A DNA stretch of 64,000 nucleotides, taken from contig NZ_JAUSXV010000001.1 in the NCBI RefSeq assembly GCF_030816295.1, positions 3,286,001 to 3,350,000 on the forward strand, read 5' to 3'. Positions 37,197-47,041 of the stretch are shown in pieces. The notes under the pieces were generated by a model. That model saw nothing but the letters and a program-made list of their open reading frames with translations, did not search any database and was not told the origin of the DNA. The DNA is from Microbacterium natoriense. GTDB lineage: Bacteria; Actinomycetota; Actinomycetes; Actinomycetales; Microbacteriaceae. A program made the translations under genes and the position numbers. Positions within the stretch are counted from its first letter, which is position 1. Every line of letters begins with the position of its first letter.

Positions 37197-38054
37197 ACCA
37201 GCCCGATCCGCATCCACGTCGACCGAGACAGCGTCGCGATGGGCGACGACGTGCAGTCGCACGCCCACGAGATCTTCGTCGCCGAGGGAACCCCGCTGAG
37301 CGCCGTGCTCGATCGGGCCTCCCCCGAGATCCGAGCATCCGGATGGTCGTGGGTGGCCGTCGTCGGTGACCGGACCGCCGCCGTGTGGTCGGTCGACCAC
37401 GGAGTGCGCATGCTCGTCGACGACATCCCTGTGACCACCGAGATCGATGTTCTCTTCCGCTACTTCGTGCAGATCGACCCGGAGTGGCTGTACGCACGGC
37501 TGCGGGCCGGCGCTCCGCCGGACAGATACGACCTCGAACGCGAGTACGCGCCCCTCGCCCGAGAGCGGCGCGAGCGGGAGCTGCGGCGGCGGGAACGCGA
37601 GAGCGACGACCGGTACCTGTCTCCCGAGTTCGTGCGGGCCGCGACCGGTCTCGGCGCCGTCGTCGATCTGCACGCCGACACCGTGTGCCGCTTCGAGTTC
37701 CGTGACGAGCTCTGGTCAGTGCAGCGTTCCGACACCATGACTCTGGTGTTCCGGGGCGGCGGAGCCCCCGTCGCCTCGCTGCGCCCGACGGCGTTCGGCG
37801 AGTGCTGGATCATCGCGGCCCTCGCCGCCGAAGTCCGAGCATCCCTCGGCCTCCCCCGCTTCCCCGAGTTCGAGGCTCACCCGGCTCCCGAACTCCATGC
37901 CATGTCCGGCTCTCGGACCGGCCCCGTCCGCTGGGCGGTCACCGGTCCCCTCACCGCACAGGTGACGGGTGACGACGGTCTCGGCTGCTTCCGCATCGCC
38001 GTCGGACGCTCGATCACAGAAATCATCGATCTCATGCTGCCGACTGCAGGCTGA
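37194..38054 (+). CDS. Unknown protein divergent from the tad operon
   Basis: I do not recognise this 286-residue protein. It has no signal or TM helix. The N-terminal part (about 1-90) reads IRIHVDRDSVAMGDDVQSHA and VVGDRTAAVWSVDHGVRML. A highly charged helical stretch follows (EREYAPLARERRERELRRRERESDDRY, about 110-140), then a second domain. The codon use looks normal. Its position next to tadA and a DnaA box is the only clue to function. Confidence 0.7.
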   Translation: MTSPIRIHVDRDSVAMGDDVQSHAHEIFVAEGTPLSAVLDRASPEIRASGWSWVAVVGDRTAAVWSVDHGVRMLVDDIPVTTEIDVLFRYFVQIDPEWLYARLRAGAPPDRYDLEREYAPLARERRERELRRRERESDDRYLSPEFVRAATGLGAVVDLHADTVCRFEFRDELWSVQRSDTMTLVFRGGGAPVASLRPTAFGECWIIAALAAEVRASLGLPRFPEFEAHPAPELHAMSGSRTGPVRWAVTGPLTAQVTGDDGLGCFRIAVGRSITEIIDLMLPTAG

Positions 38055-38083
38055 TCCCCAGGAATCCGCGATCCGCCGATCAG

Positions 38084-38089
38084 TAGACT
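38084..38089 (+). promoter_or_regulatory. -10 box of tRNA-Leu
   Basis: TAGACT ends 11 bases before the first base of the tRNA, the spacing expected for transcription starting a few bases upstream of it. Confidence 0.5.
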
Positions 38090-38100
38090 GAATCCACCGC

Positions 38101-38182
38101 GCGGGAGTGGTGAAATTGGCAGACACGCAGGATTTAGGTTCCTGTGCCCTAGGGCGTGTGGGTTCAAGTCCCACCTTCCGCA
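38101..38182 (+). tRNA. tRNA-Leu (anticodon TAG)
   Basis: The acceptor stem GCGGGAG pairs with CTTCCGC (one G-U). The anticodon stem CAGGA/TCCTG encloses TTTAGGT with anticodon TAG at 38135-38137, reading CUA. A long variable arm (TGCCC-TA-GGGCG) marks class II, and the T arm is GTGGG-TTCAAGT-CCCAC. The discriminator is A. CCA is not encoded. Confidence 0.97.
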
Positions 38183-38246
38183 CGAGCGATGCGTCTGCAT
38201 CCCTCTCACACACCGCCGACCACGTACGACCGACGGGAATCCTCCA

Positions 38247-39011
38247 GTGCTCGAATCCATGTTGCACGCACCGACCGCCCTCATCCCCTGGCTCGACCCG
38301 GAGACGATCATCGCGGGGGCCGGCCCGTGGGCTCTTCTGGTGGTGTGCTTCATCGTCTTCGCCGAGACCGGCCTGCTCATCGGCTTCCTGCTCCCGGGCG
38401 ACACGCTGCTCGTGATCTCGGGCCTGCTCTCTCATCCGATCGGAAACTCGGAGCACGGCGTCTTCGGTATCAACGTCTGGCTCGTGGCGCTGCTGATCGG
38501 ACTCTCGGCCTTCGTCGGCGGAGAGGTCGGCTACCTGATCGGCCACAAGGGCGGCCCCGCCGTGTTCGAGCGCAAGGAATCAGGGCTGTTCAGCAGGAAG
38601 AACGTCGAACGCACGAACGCGTTCTTCGAGCGCTTCGGCGGCATCACCGTCATCCTCGCGCGCTTCGTGCCGATCGTGCGCACCTTCGCCCCGGTCGCCG
38701 CAGGCGTGGGCCACATGCCCTGGCGCAAGTACACGCTGTACAACCTGATCGGCGCCATCCTCTGGGGCTTCGGGCTGACCATGTTCGGCTACGTCATCGG
38801 CTTCATCCCGCCGGTCGCGTGGTTCGTCAAGGAGTACATCGACCTGATCCTGCTCGCCGCCGTCGGCGGCACGGCTCTGGTCACCCTCTGGCACTACCTC
38901 TCCGAGCGCTACAAGGCGAAGAAGGCGCTGGCCGCCGGCGAAGACGTCGTCACCGACGCCGCTGAAGCCGAGGCTCTCGCTCTCGACCTCGATGGCGACG
39001 ACAAGAACTGA
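38247..39011 (+). CDS. DedA-family (VTT) membrane protein
   Basis: This 254-residue protein has the DedA hallmarks: ETGLLIGFLLPGDTLL near the N-terminus, GGEVGYLIGHKGG, FFERFGGITVILARFVPIVRTFAPVAAG and GAILWG. DedA proteins are membrane scramblase-like or flippase proteins linked to undecaprenyl-phosphate recycling and pH homeostasis. The start is GTG 38247 or ATG 38259; neither has a strong ribosome site. Confidence 0.88.
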   Translation: MLESMLHAPTALIPWLDPETIIAGAGPWALLVVCFIVFAETGLLIGFLLPGDTLLVISGLLSHPIGNSEHGVFGINVWLVALLIGLSAFVGGEVGYLIGHKGGPAVFERKESGLFSRKNVERTNAFFERFGGITVILARFVPIVRTFAPVAAGVGHMPWRKYTLYNLIGAILWGFGLTMFGYVIGFIPPVAWFVKEYIDLILLAAVGGTALVTLWHYLSERYKAKKALAAGEDVVTDAAEAEALALDLDGDDKN

Positions 39012-39038
39012 CGTCTGATCGGCAGCGCGAGCCGCCGA

Positions 39039-39893
39039 TCAACCCGCCTTCTTCTTGCCCGCGCGCTTCTTGGGCTCCTCGTCCGATGCTCCGCCGGCCG
39101 AACGCGCTTCCTTCGAACGCGCGACGCTGGCACGCAGGGCCTCCATGAGGTCGATGACCTCTCCGCCCTCGGCACCGGCATCCGCCTCGGCGAACGTCTC
39201 GGACGCGTCGAAGGTGTCGCCCGCCTCGATCTTGGCGTCGATGAGGGTGCGCAGCTCCTTCTGATACTCGTCGACGAACTCCTCCGGGTCGAAGTCGCTC
39301 GAATAGCTGTCGACGAGAGACGACGACAGCTCGAGTTCCTTCTTCGAGATCTTGACGTCTTCGTCGAGCACGGGGAACTCGGCCTCGCGCACCTCGTCGG
39401 CCCACAGCAGGGTCTGCAGCACGAGCACCTTGCCGCGAACGCGGAGCGCGGCCAACCGGGTCTTCTGCCGCAGGGTGAACCGCACGATGGCGGTGCGGTC
39501 GGTCTGCTCGAGCGTCTTGCGAAGCAGCACGTACGCCTTGGGCGACTTCGAATCAGGCTCGAGGTAGTACGGCTTGTCGAGGGTCAGCAGGTCGACCTGG
39601 TCGCTGGGGACGAACTCGACGACGTCGATCTCTCGGCTCTTCTCGGCGGGGAGCGAGGCGAGGTCGTCTTTCGTGAGGACGACGGTCTGCTCCTCGTCGA
39701 CGTAGGCGCGGTCGATGTCGGCGTAGGCCACCGTCTCGCCGCACACTTCGCAGGTGCGCTGATAGCGGATGCGTCCGCCGTCCTTCTCGTGCACCTGATG
39801 CAGCGGCACGTCGTGATCCTCGGTGGCGGAGTACACCTTCACCGGCACGTTCACGAGACCGAAGGTCAGCGCGCCCTTCCAGATCGTTCTCAT
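39039..39893 (-). CDS. ku: Non-homologous end-joining protein Ku
   Basis: This 284-residue Ku has MRTIWKGALTFGLVNVPVKVYSA, CEVCGETV and the core beta-barrel, then a Lys/Ala-rich C-terminal tail (EEPKKRAGKKKAG) of the type that helps DNA binding and threading. It binds broken ends and recruits LigD, encoded divergently 58 bases away. The ATG at 39893 was chosen because homologues begin MRTIWKG; an upstream start would add five residues. Confidence 0.95.
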   Translation of the reverse strand: MRTIWKGALTFGLVNVPVKVYSATEDHDVPLHQVHEKDGGRIRYQRTCEVCGETVAYADIDRAYVDEEQTVVLTKDDLASLPAEKSREIDVVEFVPSDQVDLLTLDKPYYLEPDSKSPKAYVLLRKTLEQTDRTAIVRFTLRQKTRLAALRVRGKVLVLQTLLWADEVREAEFPVLDEDVKISKKELELSSSLVDSYSSDFDPEEFVDEYQKELRTLIDAKIEAGDTFDASETFAEADAGAEGGEVIDLMEALRASVARSKEARSAGGASDEEPKKRAGKKKAG

Positions 39894-39939
39894 CACACCA
39901 GTAGACACCAGTCACACCCGTCACGACCAGCCCCTTGAC

Positions 39940-39954
39940 TACGCTGTGGTCATG
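39940..39954 (+). promoter_or_regulatory. Leaderless promoter of ligD
   Basis: TACGCT (39940-39945), six bases, then ATG at 39952 with no ribosome site. Confidence 0.45.
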
Positions 39955-42348
39955 GTCGCAGACGGTCAGGTGGTGCAGGTGGCAGGGCGACGCCTGCGCG
40001 TGACCAATCTCGAGAAGGTCGTCTACCCCGAGACGGGCACCACCAAGGGCGAGATCATCGGGTACTACTCGCAGATCGCACCGCTTCTGCTCCCCCTGCT
40101 CGCTGGGCGGCCGGTGACCCGCAAGCGCTGGGTCGACGGCGTGGGCACAGCGGATGCACCGGCCGAGGCGTTCTTCACCAAACAGCTCGAGCGAGGTGCG
40201 CCGACCTGGGTGCCTCGTCAGCAGATCATGCACTCCGACGGCCCCAAGGAGTACCCGCTCGTCGACGACGTGCCCACGCTCGTGTGGCTCGCGCAGATCG
40301 CCGCGATCGAACTGCACGTCCCGCAGTGGCGCTTCGGCCCTGACGGCCTGCCGGGAAATCCCGACCGGCTCGTGCTCGACCTCGACCCGGGTCCCGGCGT
40401 GGGTCTCGTGCAGTGCGCCGAGGTGGCGAGGATCGCCCGCGGCATCCTGACCGGCATGGGGCTCGATCCGGTTCCGGTGACGAGTGGCAGCAAGGGCATT
40501 CACCTGTACGCGGCTCTTCCTGGCGCTCAGACGAGCGAACAGATCTCCTCCGTCGTGAAAGAGCTCGCCCGGATGATCGAAGCCGACCATCCCGATCTCG
40601 CCACCAGCGTCATGGCGAAGGTGCAGCGCGGCGGCAAGGTGTTCCTCGACTGGAGCCAGAACAACGGGAAGAAGACGACGATCTCCCCCTACTCGCTGCG
40701 GGGCCGTGCGCATCCCTGGGTCGCGGCCCCCCGCACCTGGGACGAACTCGACGATCCGGAGCTCCGCCAACTCTCGATGGACGAGGTGCTCGAGCGGATG
40801 GCAGCCGGCATCGATCCGATCTCCGCCCTGCATCCGCGCGACGACGAGCTGCTCGATTCCTATCGCAGCAAGAGAGACGCCGACCGCACGCCCGAGCCGA
40901 TGCCTGCGCGAGCCGCCCCGGCAGCCGGGGGCGAGACCCGGCGCTTCGTCATCCAGGAGCATCACGCCCGTCGCCTGCACTACGACCTGCGCATCGAGGA
41001 CCGCGGCGTCCTCGTGAGCTGGGCGGTTCCCAAGGGCGTGCCCGAGACCAGCGGACGCAATCATCTCGCCGTGATGACCGAACCGCACCCGATGGAGTAC
41101 CTGACCTTCGCGGGCACGATCCCCGCGGGCGAGTACGGCGCCGGCGTGATGACCGTGTGGGACACCGGCACCGTCGAGTTGGAGAAATGGCGCGACGACG
41201 AGGTGATCGGCACGTTCACGGGAAACGAGGGCGGCCCCCTCGGCAGTGTCCGCCTCGCCCTGATCCGCACCGAAGGCGCCGGCGAGAAGTCGTCGTGGCT
41301 GCTTCATCGCATGAAGCAGAGCGATTCTCGTCCGCACGGCCGGCCGCACGCACGGGCCTCCGCACCGGCTTCGCCCGCGACCGAGCCGACGTTGCGCCCC
41401 ATGCTCGCTGAGAACGGCACGGCCGCCCTCGCGAAGTCCCTCAACCCGGATCCCTGGGTCGAGGTGAAATGGGACGGCATCCGCGCGATCGGCACCTGGA
41501 CCGACGGACGGATGCTCCTGCACGCGCGCAGCGGCACCGATATCACCGCACGTTATCCGGAGCTCACGGCCGACGGCGCACCGCATCTGCCGGCGTCCGA
41601 CGCGGTCATCGACGGCGAGATCGTCGCCTTCGACGACAGCGGGCGGCCCAGCTTCTCGCGTCTGCAGAACCGCATGCACCTGACGCGGCCCCGCGAGATC
41701 GAGCGGGAGGTCGTGCGCACGCCCATCGCGTACGTCGTGTTCGACCTGCTCCGGCTGAACGGGCACGACCTCACCGATCTGCCCCTCGAGCAGCGCCGCT
41801 CGCTCCTCGACGAGCTGACGGCCGACCTCGACGCCCCGATCCAGGCCCCGCCGGTGTTCGACGACGTCGATGCGGCCCTCGCGGCCAGCGGGCAGTTCGG
41901 CCTCGAAGGCGTCGTCGTGAAAGACCGCTCCTCCCGTTATCGGCCCGGGCAGCGCTCGCCCGCGTGGCTCAAGCTCAAGCACACCCGCATGCAGGAGGCG
42001 GTGATCGTCGGCATCCGACCGGGGAAGGGCGATCGGGAGGGCACGATCGGCTCGCTGCTCCTCGCCGTCCCCTCCCCTGACGGCCTGCGCTACGTCGGCA
42101 GAGTGGGCACGGGTTTCACCGATCGGATGCTGCGCGATCTGCTCGCACAGCTCTCGCCGCTGCGAGTGGGCGAGCCGCCGCTGCAGGGCGTGCCGGCGCT
42201 CGACGCCTCGGACGCACTGTGGGTGCGACCCGAACTGGTCGGTGAGGTCGAGTTCGCGAACTGGACCCCCGACGGCATCCTTCGGCACTCCCGCTGGCGG
42301 GGGCTGCGGCCCGACAAGACGCCGGAAGACGTCGCGATCGACTCCTAG
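39952..42348 (+). CDS. ligD: Multifunctional ATP-dependent DNA ligase LigD
   Basis: This 798-residue protein has three domains in the mycobacterial order. A polymerase/primase lies at about 1-300 (VLDLDPGPGVG with the catalytic Asp pair, TSGSKGIHLYA). A 3'-phosphoesterase lies at about 325-470 (HHARRLHYDLRIEDRG, PAGEYGAG). An ATP-dependent ligase lies at about 485-798 (nucleophile Lys about 506 in EVKWDGIRAIG, DGEIVAFD, EGVVVKD, WLKLKH). With Ku it fills in, trims and seals double-strand breaks. The last four bases (CTAG) are shared with the stop of the convergent CDF gene. Confidence 0.96.
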   Translation: MVADGQVVQVAGRRLRVTNLEKVVYPETGTTKGEIIGYYSQIAPLLLPLLAGRPVTRKRWVDGVGTADAPAEAFFTKQLERGAPTWVPRQQIMHSDGPKEYPLVDDVPTLVWLAQIAAIELHVPQWRFGPDGLPGNPDRLVLDLDPGPGVGLVQCAEVARIARGILTGMGLDPVPVTSGSKGIHLYAALPGAQTSEQISSVVKELARMIEADHPDLATSVMAKVQRGGKVFLDWSQNNGKKTTISPYSLRGRAHPWVAAPRTWDELDDPELRQLSMDEVLERMAAGIDPISALHPRDDELLDSYRSKRDADRTPEPMPARAAPAAGGETRRFVIQEHHARRLHYDLRIEDRGVLVSWAVPKGVPETSGRNHLAVMTEPHPMEYLTFAGTIPAGEYGAGVMTVWDTGTVELEKWRDDEVIGTFTGNEGGPLGSVRLALIRTEGAGEKSSWLLHRMKQSDSRPHGRPHARASAPASPATEPTLRPMLAENGTAALAKSLNPDPWVEVKWDGIRAIGTWTDGRMLLHARSGTDITARYPELTADGAPHLPASDAVIDGEIVAFDDSGRPSFSRLQNRMHLTRPREIEREVVRTPIAYVVFDLLRLNGHDLTDLPLEQRRSLLDELTADLDAPIQAPPVFDDVDAALAASGQFGLEGVVVKDRSSRYRPGQRSPAWLKLKHTRMQEAVIVGIRPGKGDREGTIGSLLLAVPSPDGLRYVGRVGTGFTDRMLRDLLAQLSPLRVGEPPLQGVPALDASDALWVRPELVGEVEFANWTPDGILRHSRWRGLRPDKTPEDVAIDS

Positions 42349-43265
42349 GCGTGGTGCGGCTCGCAGTCGGACTGCTCGGCAGGCTCGATCTGGAACGTCG
42401 AATGCTCGACGTCGAAATGCTCGGCGAGGCACGACTGCATGTCGCTCAGCAGTTTCGCGGAGCGCCCACCCTCGAACAGCTCCGGGGCGACGCGGACGTG
42501 CGCCGTGAACACCGGTGCTCCCCGGGTGAGCTGCCACACGTGCACATCGTGCACGCCGACCACGCCGTCGTATCCGAGCAGGTGCTGGCGGATCTCGCTC
42601 ACGGCCGTGCCTTTGGGGGCGGACTCGGCGAGCACCGAGAACACCTCGCGCAGCAGTGAGATCGCCCGCGGGATGATCATCACGGCGATGAGCATCGAGG
42701 CGATGGCGTCCGCCGGCATCCATCCGGTCGTCACGATCACGATCGCCGCGATGATCACCGTCGCGGAGCCGATCAGGTCGCCCATCACCTCGAGGTACGC
42801 GCCTCGCACGTTGATGCTCGTGCGCTGCGCGCGGCTGAGCAGCCACATCGAGATGCCGTTGGCGACGAGCCCGACCACCGCGACGACGAGCATCAGCCCG
42901 CCCGCGACCTCGGTCTCGCCCGGGTTGATGAGTCGCAGCACTGCCTCCACGCCGACCCAGCCGGCGAGGGCGATGAGGATGACGGCGTTGATGAGCGCTC
43001 CGAACACTTCGGCACGCTGGTAGCCGAAGGTGCGCCGATCGTCGGCAGGACGTGCGGCCACGGCTGCCGCGATCAGGGCGATCACGAGAGCGGAGGCGTC
43101 GGTGAACATGTGCGCGGCGTCGGCCAGCAGCGCCAGCGACCCGGTGAGGACGGCACCCACCACCTGCACGACCATGATGGTCGCCGTGAGGCACAGCGAG
43201 ATCGTCAGCAGGCGTCGATGGCCAGCCGAGCGGATGCCGCCTGCTGCGGGTGCGTGATCGTGCAT
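42345..43265 (-). CDS. Cation diffusion facilitator metal exporter
   Basis: This 306-residue CDF protein has six TM helices, metal-site motifs HMFTD (helix 2) and MGDLIGS (helix 5), and a cytoplasmic C-terminal domain with HDVHVWQLTRG. The N- and C-termini are His-rich (MHDHAPAAG, CEPHHA). It most resembles CzcD/ZitB-type Zn/Co/Cd exporters. The gene is probably leaderless (TAGCGT six bases before ATG). Confidence 0.92.
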   Translation of the reverse strand: MHDHAPAAGGIRSAGHRRLLTISLCLTATIMVVQVVGAVLTGSLALLADAAHMFTDASALVIALIAAAVAARPADDRRTFGYQRAEVFGALINAVILIALAGWVGVEAVLRLINPGETEVAGGLMLVVAVVGLVANGISMWLLSRAQRTSINVRGAYLEVMGDLIGSATVIIAAIVIVTTGWMPADAIASMLIAVMIIPRAISLLREVFSVLAESAPKGTAVSEIRQHLLGYDGVVGVHDVHVWQLTRGAPVFTAHVRVAPELFEGGRSAKLLSDMQSCLAEHFDVEHSTFQIEPAEQSDCEPHHA

Positions 43266-43277
43266 ACCCCCACGCTA
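43263..43277 (-). promoter_or_regulatory. Leaderless promoter of the CDF gene
   Basis: TAGCGT (43277-43272 minus), six bases, then ATG. Confidence 0.5.
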
Positions 43278-43342
43278 ACCCGGGATGAGGCCGGGCGAGC
43301 GCCGTTTCCCCTAGTCGGGAAGGGTAACGATTCTCACTACCG

Positions 43343-43936
43343 CTAGAGCCTCGTCAGCAGCGGAACGAGCTCGGCGAACGCGCGTGCACGGTGCGACTGA
43401 GACTGCTTCTCCTCCGCCGTGAAGTCGCCCACTGTACGCTCCTCGCCCGCGGGCTGTCCGTCGGGGATGAAGACGGGGTCGTAGCCGAATCCGCCGCCGC
43501 CCGATGCTGCGTGCGCGAGACGGCCGGGCCAGTTCCCGACGACGACGTGCTCGTCGCCGTCGGGGGTCACCAGCGCGATCGTCGAGTTGAAGTGCGCCGT
43601 GCGGTGCGGGTCGGCGATGTCGCGCAGCTGGTCGAGCAGCAGCTCGAGGTTCGCCGCCGCATCCTTCTTCTGCCCCGCCCAGTACGCAGAGAACACGCCG
43701 GGCGATCCGCCGAGCACGTCGACGCAGATGCCGGAGTCGTCGGCCAGCGCCGCGAGCCCCGTGTGCGCCGCCGCCGCACGCGCCTTGATGAGCGCGTTCT
43801 CGGCGAAGGTCACGCCGTCCTCGACCGGCTCGGGACCGTCGTAGCCGACGACTTCGAGGTCGGGACGGGTCTTCGCGACGATCTGCTGGAACTCCGCGAC
43901 CTTGTGCGGATTGTGCGTGGCGAGGACGACCTTCAC
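43343..43936 (-). CDS. rdgB: Inosine/xanthosine triphosphate pyrophosphatase (RdgB/HAM1)
   Basis: This 197-residue house-cleaning enzyme begins [16 protein letters not shown] and has [27 protein letters not shown] and [11 protein letters not shown]. It hydrolyses non-canonical purine NTPs. The GTG start overlaps the rph stop (GTGA). The rph-rdgB pair is a common arrangement. Confidence 0.96.
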   Translation of the reverse strand: MKVVLATHNPHKVAEFQQIVAKTRPDLEVVGYDGPEPVEDGVTFAENALIKARAAAAHTGLAALADDSGICVDVLGGSPGVFSAYWAGQKKDAAANLELLLDQLRDIADPHRTAHFNSTIALVTPDGDEHVVVGNWPGRLAHAASGGGGFGYDPVFIPDGQPAGEERTVGDFTAEEKQSQSHRARAFAELVPLLTRL

Positions 43937-44691
43937 GCCTGGGTCCCTGAGCCTGTCGAGGGGGCGAGAGCGTTCAGCTGCAGGTCCTTCAGGTCGGCGC
44001 AGCCGGCCACACCCAGGTCGAGAAGCGCATCCAACTCCCGCTTGTCGAAAGGTGCGCCCTCGGCGGTGCCCTGCACCTCGACGAACAGCCCGCGTCCCGT
44101 GACGACGATGTTCATGTCGGTCTCTGCGCGCACATCCTCGACGTATGCCAGATCGAGCATGGGCTCGCCGTCGATGATGCCGACCGACACCGCGGCGACC
44201 GAGTCGAGCAGCGGCGTGGAGTTCTTGCCGATGAACTTCTTCGTGCGCCCCCACTCGATCGCGTCGGCCAGGGCGACGTAGGCGCCGGTGATCGCTGCAG
44301 TGCGGGTTCCGCCATCGGCCTGCAGCACGTCGCAGTCGATGACGATCGTGTTCTCGCCGAGGGCCTTGGTGTCGACGACGGCGCGCAGTGCGCGGCCGAT
44401 CAGACGGGAGATCTCGTGCGTGCGACCGCCGATGCGCCCCTTCACGCTCTCGCGGTCGTTGCGGCTGTTCGTGGCACGGGGCAGCATCGCGTACTCGGCC
44501 GTGACCCAGCCCTTGCCCTTGCCGGTCAGCCACCGAGGCACGCCGTTGGTGAACGATGCCGTGCACAGCACCTTCGTGCCGCCGAAGCTGATCAGCGCGG
44601 AGCCTTCGGCCTGCGCGCTCCAGCCGCGCTCGATCGTGATCTCGCGGAGCTGGTCGGTGGCGCGGCCGTCGGCGCGGACGATGGAAGACAT
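43933..44691 (-). CDS. rph: Ribonuclease PH
   Basis: This 252-residue phosphorolytic 3'-5' exoribonuclease trims tRNA 3' ends. It has [50 protein letters not shown]-like [22 protein letters not shown] and [20 protein letters not shown] precedes the ATG. The last ten residues ([10 protein letters not shown]) are encoded by a dispersed genomic repeat, not by conserved rph sequence. Confidence 0.96.
   Translation of the reverse strand: MSSIVRADGRATDQLREITIERGWSAQAEGSALISFGGTKVLCTASFTNGVPRWLTGKGKGWVTAEYAMLPRATNSRNDRESVKGRIGGRTHEISRLIGRALRAVVDTKALGENTIVIDCDVLQADGGTRTAAITGAYVALADAIEWGRTKKFIGKNSTPLLDSVAAVSVGIIDGEPMLDLAYVEDVRAETDMNIVVTGRGLFVEVQGTAEGAPFDKRELDALLDLGVAGCADLKDLQLNALAPSTGSGTQA
43941..43963. 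repeat. Dispersed repeat forming the rph C-terminus
   Basis: GGGTCCCTGAGCCTGTCGAG is the same kind of element as at 17943 and 51641. It replaces the natural end of rph and abuts the rdgB start. Confidence 0.6.
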
Positions 44692-44713
44692 GGATTTCCT
44701 TCTGTTGGGTGGA

Positions 44714-45550
44714 TCAGAGCGAGTCGATGACGGACGCCGGCAGGTCGATGACACCGGTCTGCACGAGTTGCACATCGCGCACCTCGTGCCCCATCAGGCG
44801 ATTGGCGAGGGCGGTGAACTCGATCGTCGAATCACCCGTCGCCTCGTACACGTATGACGCTGTCGCATCGGGAGAGGCGAGCTGGTCGGCGCGGACGAGC
44901 TGGCGGTACACGTCGCCCGCCGTCTCGTCGTCGCTGGAGACGAGGGTCACGCCCTCTCCCATCACGTAGCTGATGGCACCGCGCAGGAACGGGTAGTGCG
45001 TGCATCCGAGCACGAGCGTGTCGACGCCCGCGTCCCTCAGCGGCGACAGATACTCCTCGGCCACTGCGAGGACCTCCGGCGTGCCCGTGATCCCCGCCTC
45101 GACGAACTCGACGAAGCGCGGGCATGCGGCCGTGAAGACTTCGAGCCGCTCGTTCACCTCGAGCATGTCCTGATAGGCACGGGAGCCGATCGTGCCGACC
45201 GTCCCGATCACGCCGACGCGTCCGTTTCGCGTGGTCGACACGGCCCGGCGCACCGCGGGGCCGATCACCTCGACGACGGGCACGTCGTAGCGCTCGCGCG
45301 CGTCGCGGAGCATCGCGGCGGATGCCGTGTTGCACGCGATCACGAGCATCTTCACACCCTGATCGACGAGCGTGTCGAGAACCTCGAGCGAGTACCTCCG
45401 GACGTCGGCGATCGGCTTCGGGCCATAAGGCGAATGCGCCGTGTCGCCGATGTAGACGAACGACTCACGGGGCAGCTGGGCGCGGATGGCCCTCGCCACC
45501 GTCAGCCCGCCGACACCGGAGTCGAAGATTCCGATCGGGGCGTCGTTCAT
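44714..45550 (-). CDS. murI: Glutamate racemase
   Basis: This 278-residue enzyme supplies D-glutamate for peptidoglycan. It has [26 protein letters not shown], the first catalytic Cys in IACNTASA and the second in [17 protein letters not shown] eight bases before the ATG suggests a leaderless mRNA. It runs toward rph, 22 bases before its start. Confidence 0.96.
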   Translation of the reverse strand: MNDAPIGIFDSGVGGLTVARAIRAQLPRESFVYIGDTAHSPYGPKPIADVRRYSLEVLDTLVDQGVKMLVIACNTASAAMLRDARERYDVPVVEVIGPAVRRAVSTTRNGRVGVIGTVGTIGSRAYQDMLEVNERLEVFTAACPRFVEFVEAGITGTPEVLAVAEEYLSPLRDAGVDTLVLGCTHYPFLRGAISYVMGEGVTLVSSDDETAGDVYRQLVRADQLASPDATASYVYEATGDSTIEFTALANRLMGHEVRDVQLVQTGVIDLPASVIDSL

Positions 45551-45564
45551 GACTACCCACCCTA
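45548..45564 (-). promoter_or_regulatory. Leaderless promoter of murI
   Basis: TAGGGT (45564-45559 minus), eight bases, then ATG at 45550. Confidence 0.5.
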
Positions 45565-45613
45565 CCCGCGACGGCCCGTCGGCCGGCTCAGCAAGGCGAG
45601 CGGGCCGACTCAG

Positions 45614-45628
45614 TAGGCTGTGCTCATG
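45614..45628 (+). promoter_or_regulatory. Leaderless promoter of pncB
   Basis: TAGGCT (45614-45619), six bases, then ATG at 45626. Confidence 0.55.
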
Positions 45629-46951
45629 ACGACGTCGACGGCGCTTCTCACCGACCGCTACGAACTCACCATGCTGGCCGCGGCTCTCCGCGACGGCACC
45701 GCATCGCGGCCCAGCGTGTTCGAGCTGTTCTCCCGCCGGCTCTCCGGTGGTCGACGTTTCGGCGTCGTCGCGGGTACCGGTCGTCTGCTTTCGCTGCTGC
45801 GCGACTTCCACTTCGGCGAGGACGAGTTGCGATACCTGCGCGACGAGAACATGGTGGATGCGGATTCCCTCGCCTACCTCGAGAGCTATCGCTTCACCGG
45901 TTCGATCCGCGGCTATCGGGAAGGTGAGCTCTACTTCCCCGGCTCCCCCATCCTCACCGTCGAAGGCACGTTCGCCGACGCCGTCGTACTCGAGACGCTC
46001 GCGCTGAGCATCCTGAATCACGACTCCGCCGTCGCCACGGCTGCAGCTCGGATGAGCATCGCGGCCGGCGAGCGACCCCTGGCCGAGATGGGCTCGCGCC
46101 GAGCAGCTGAATACTCCGCGGTCGCCGCGGCACGAGCGGCGTACATCGCAGGTTTCAGCGCGACGAGCAACCTCGAAGCCGGGCGCCGCTGGGGCATACC
46201 CACGATGGGGACGGCGGCGCACTCGTGGACGCTCCTGCACGACAGCGAAGAAGACGCCTTCCGCGCGCAGATCGACAGCCTCGGCACCGACACGACGCTG
46301 CTCGTCGACACCTACGACATCCGCACCGGCGTGGAGACCGCGATCCGCGTCGCCGGCACCTCGCTCGGCGGCGTGCGCATCGACTCCGGCGACCTGCCGA
46401 TCGTCGCGGCCGAGGTCCGCACCCAGCTCGACGAGCTCGGTGCGACCGGCACCAGGATCACGGTGACGAGCGACCTCGACGAGTACGCGATCGCGGCCCT
46501 CGCGGCGTCGCCTGTGGACGCGTACGGCGTCGGAACCTCGGTCGTCACCGGCTCGGGCTATCCGACCGCGAGCATGGTCTACAAGCTCGTCGCCCGGCAG
46601 GATGCCGGAGGCGCGTGGATCGGCGTGGCGAAGGCATCCGCCGACAAGGCCTCGCACGGCGGTCGCAAGGCCGCCTTCCGCACCCTCGCCGACGGCGTCG
46701 CGGTCGCAGAGACAGTGGTCGTCTCGGACGGCTTCGAGGAACTCGACTCGGCGGCCGAGCATCCTGAGGGCCGGGCCCTGCAGGTGAGCTTCGTCGAGTC
46801 CGGTGAGATCGACCAGTCCTACGAAGGCGTCGAGGGGACCGCATCCGCTCGGGCGCACCACCTCAAGGTGCGCGAAGAACTGCCGGTGCGCGCCCTCGCG
46901 CTCAGCAAGTCCGATCCCGCGATCCCGACGGTCTTCATCGACAACATCTGA
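45626..46951 (+). CDS. pncB: Nicotinate phosphoribosyltransferase
   Basis: This 441-residue enzyme makes NaMN from nicotinate and PRPP in NAD salvage. It has [15 protein letters not shown] at the N-terminus, the conserved His in [27 protein letters not shown] and [20 protein letters not shown]. The start is ATG; a GTG two codons upstream is possible. The gene is divergent from murI with compact back-to-back promoters. Confidence 0.95.
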   Translation: MTTSTALLTDRYELTMLAAALRDGTASRPSVFELFSRRLSGGRRFGVVAGTGRLLSLLRDFHFGEDELRYLRDENMVDADSLAYLESYRFTGSIRGYREGELYFPGSPILTVEGTFADAVVLETLALSILNHDSAVATAAARMSIAAGERPLAEMGSRRAAEYSAVAAARAAYIAGFSATSNLEAGRRWGIPTMGTAAHSWTLLHDSEEDAFRAQIDSLGTDTTLLVDTYDIRTGVETAIRVAGTSLGGVRIDSGDLPIVAAEVRTQLDELGATGTRITVTSDLDEYAIAALAASPVDAYGVGTSVVTGSGYPTASMVYKLVARQDAGGAWIGVAKASADKASHGGRKAAFRTLADGVAVAETVVVSDGFEELDSAAEHPEGRALQVSFVESGEIDQSYEGVEGTASARAHHLKVREELPVRALALSKSDPAIPTVFIDNI

Positions 46952-46963
46952 GGCCGACTGCTC

Positions 46964-47040
46964 ACTGAGCGAGGAGCGCAGCGACGAGTCGAAGAGCATC
47001 GACGCGCAGTAGACCCCCTCGGGTCCCCAGCGAGTCGAAG
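46964..47040. repeat. Dispersed intergenic repeat pair
   Basis: CTCACTGAGCGAGGAGCGCAGC continues to GACGAGTCGAAGAGC, then a second partial motif ends CAGCGAGTCGAAGG. It fills the gap between the convergent pncB and DUF3039 genes. Confidence 0.5.
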
Positions 47041-47041
47041 G

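Noticed and set aside
39553..43194. Minus-strand open frame of over 1200 codons opposite ligD
   Set aside because: The plus strand encodes LigD with all catalytic motifs; the antisense protein has Arg/His-rich low-complexity sequence without domains.
45551..46999. Upstream extension of the murI frame across pncB
   Set aside because: The murI N-terminus ([15 protein letters not shown]) and its leaderless signal fix the start at 45550; the extension is a shadow of pncB.
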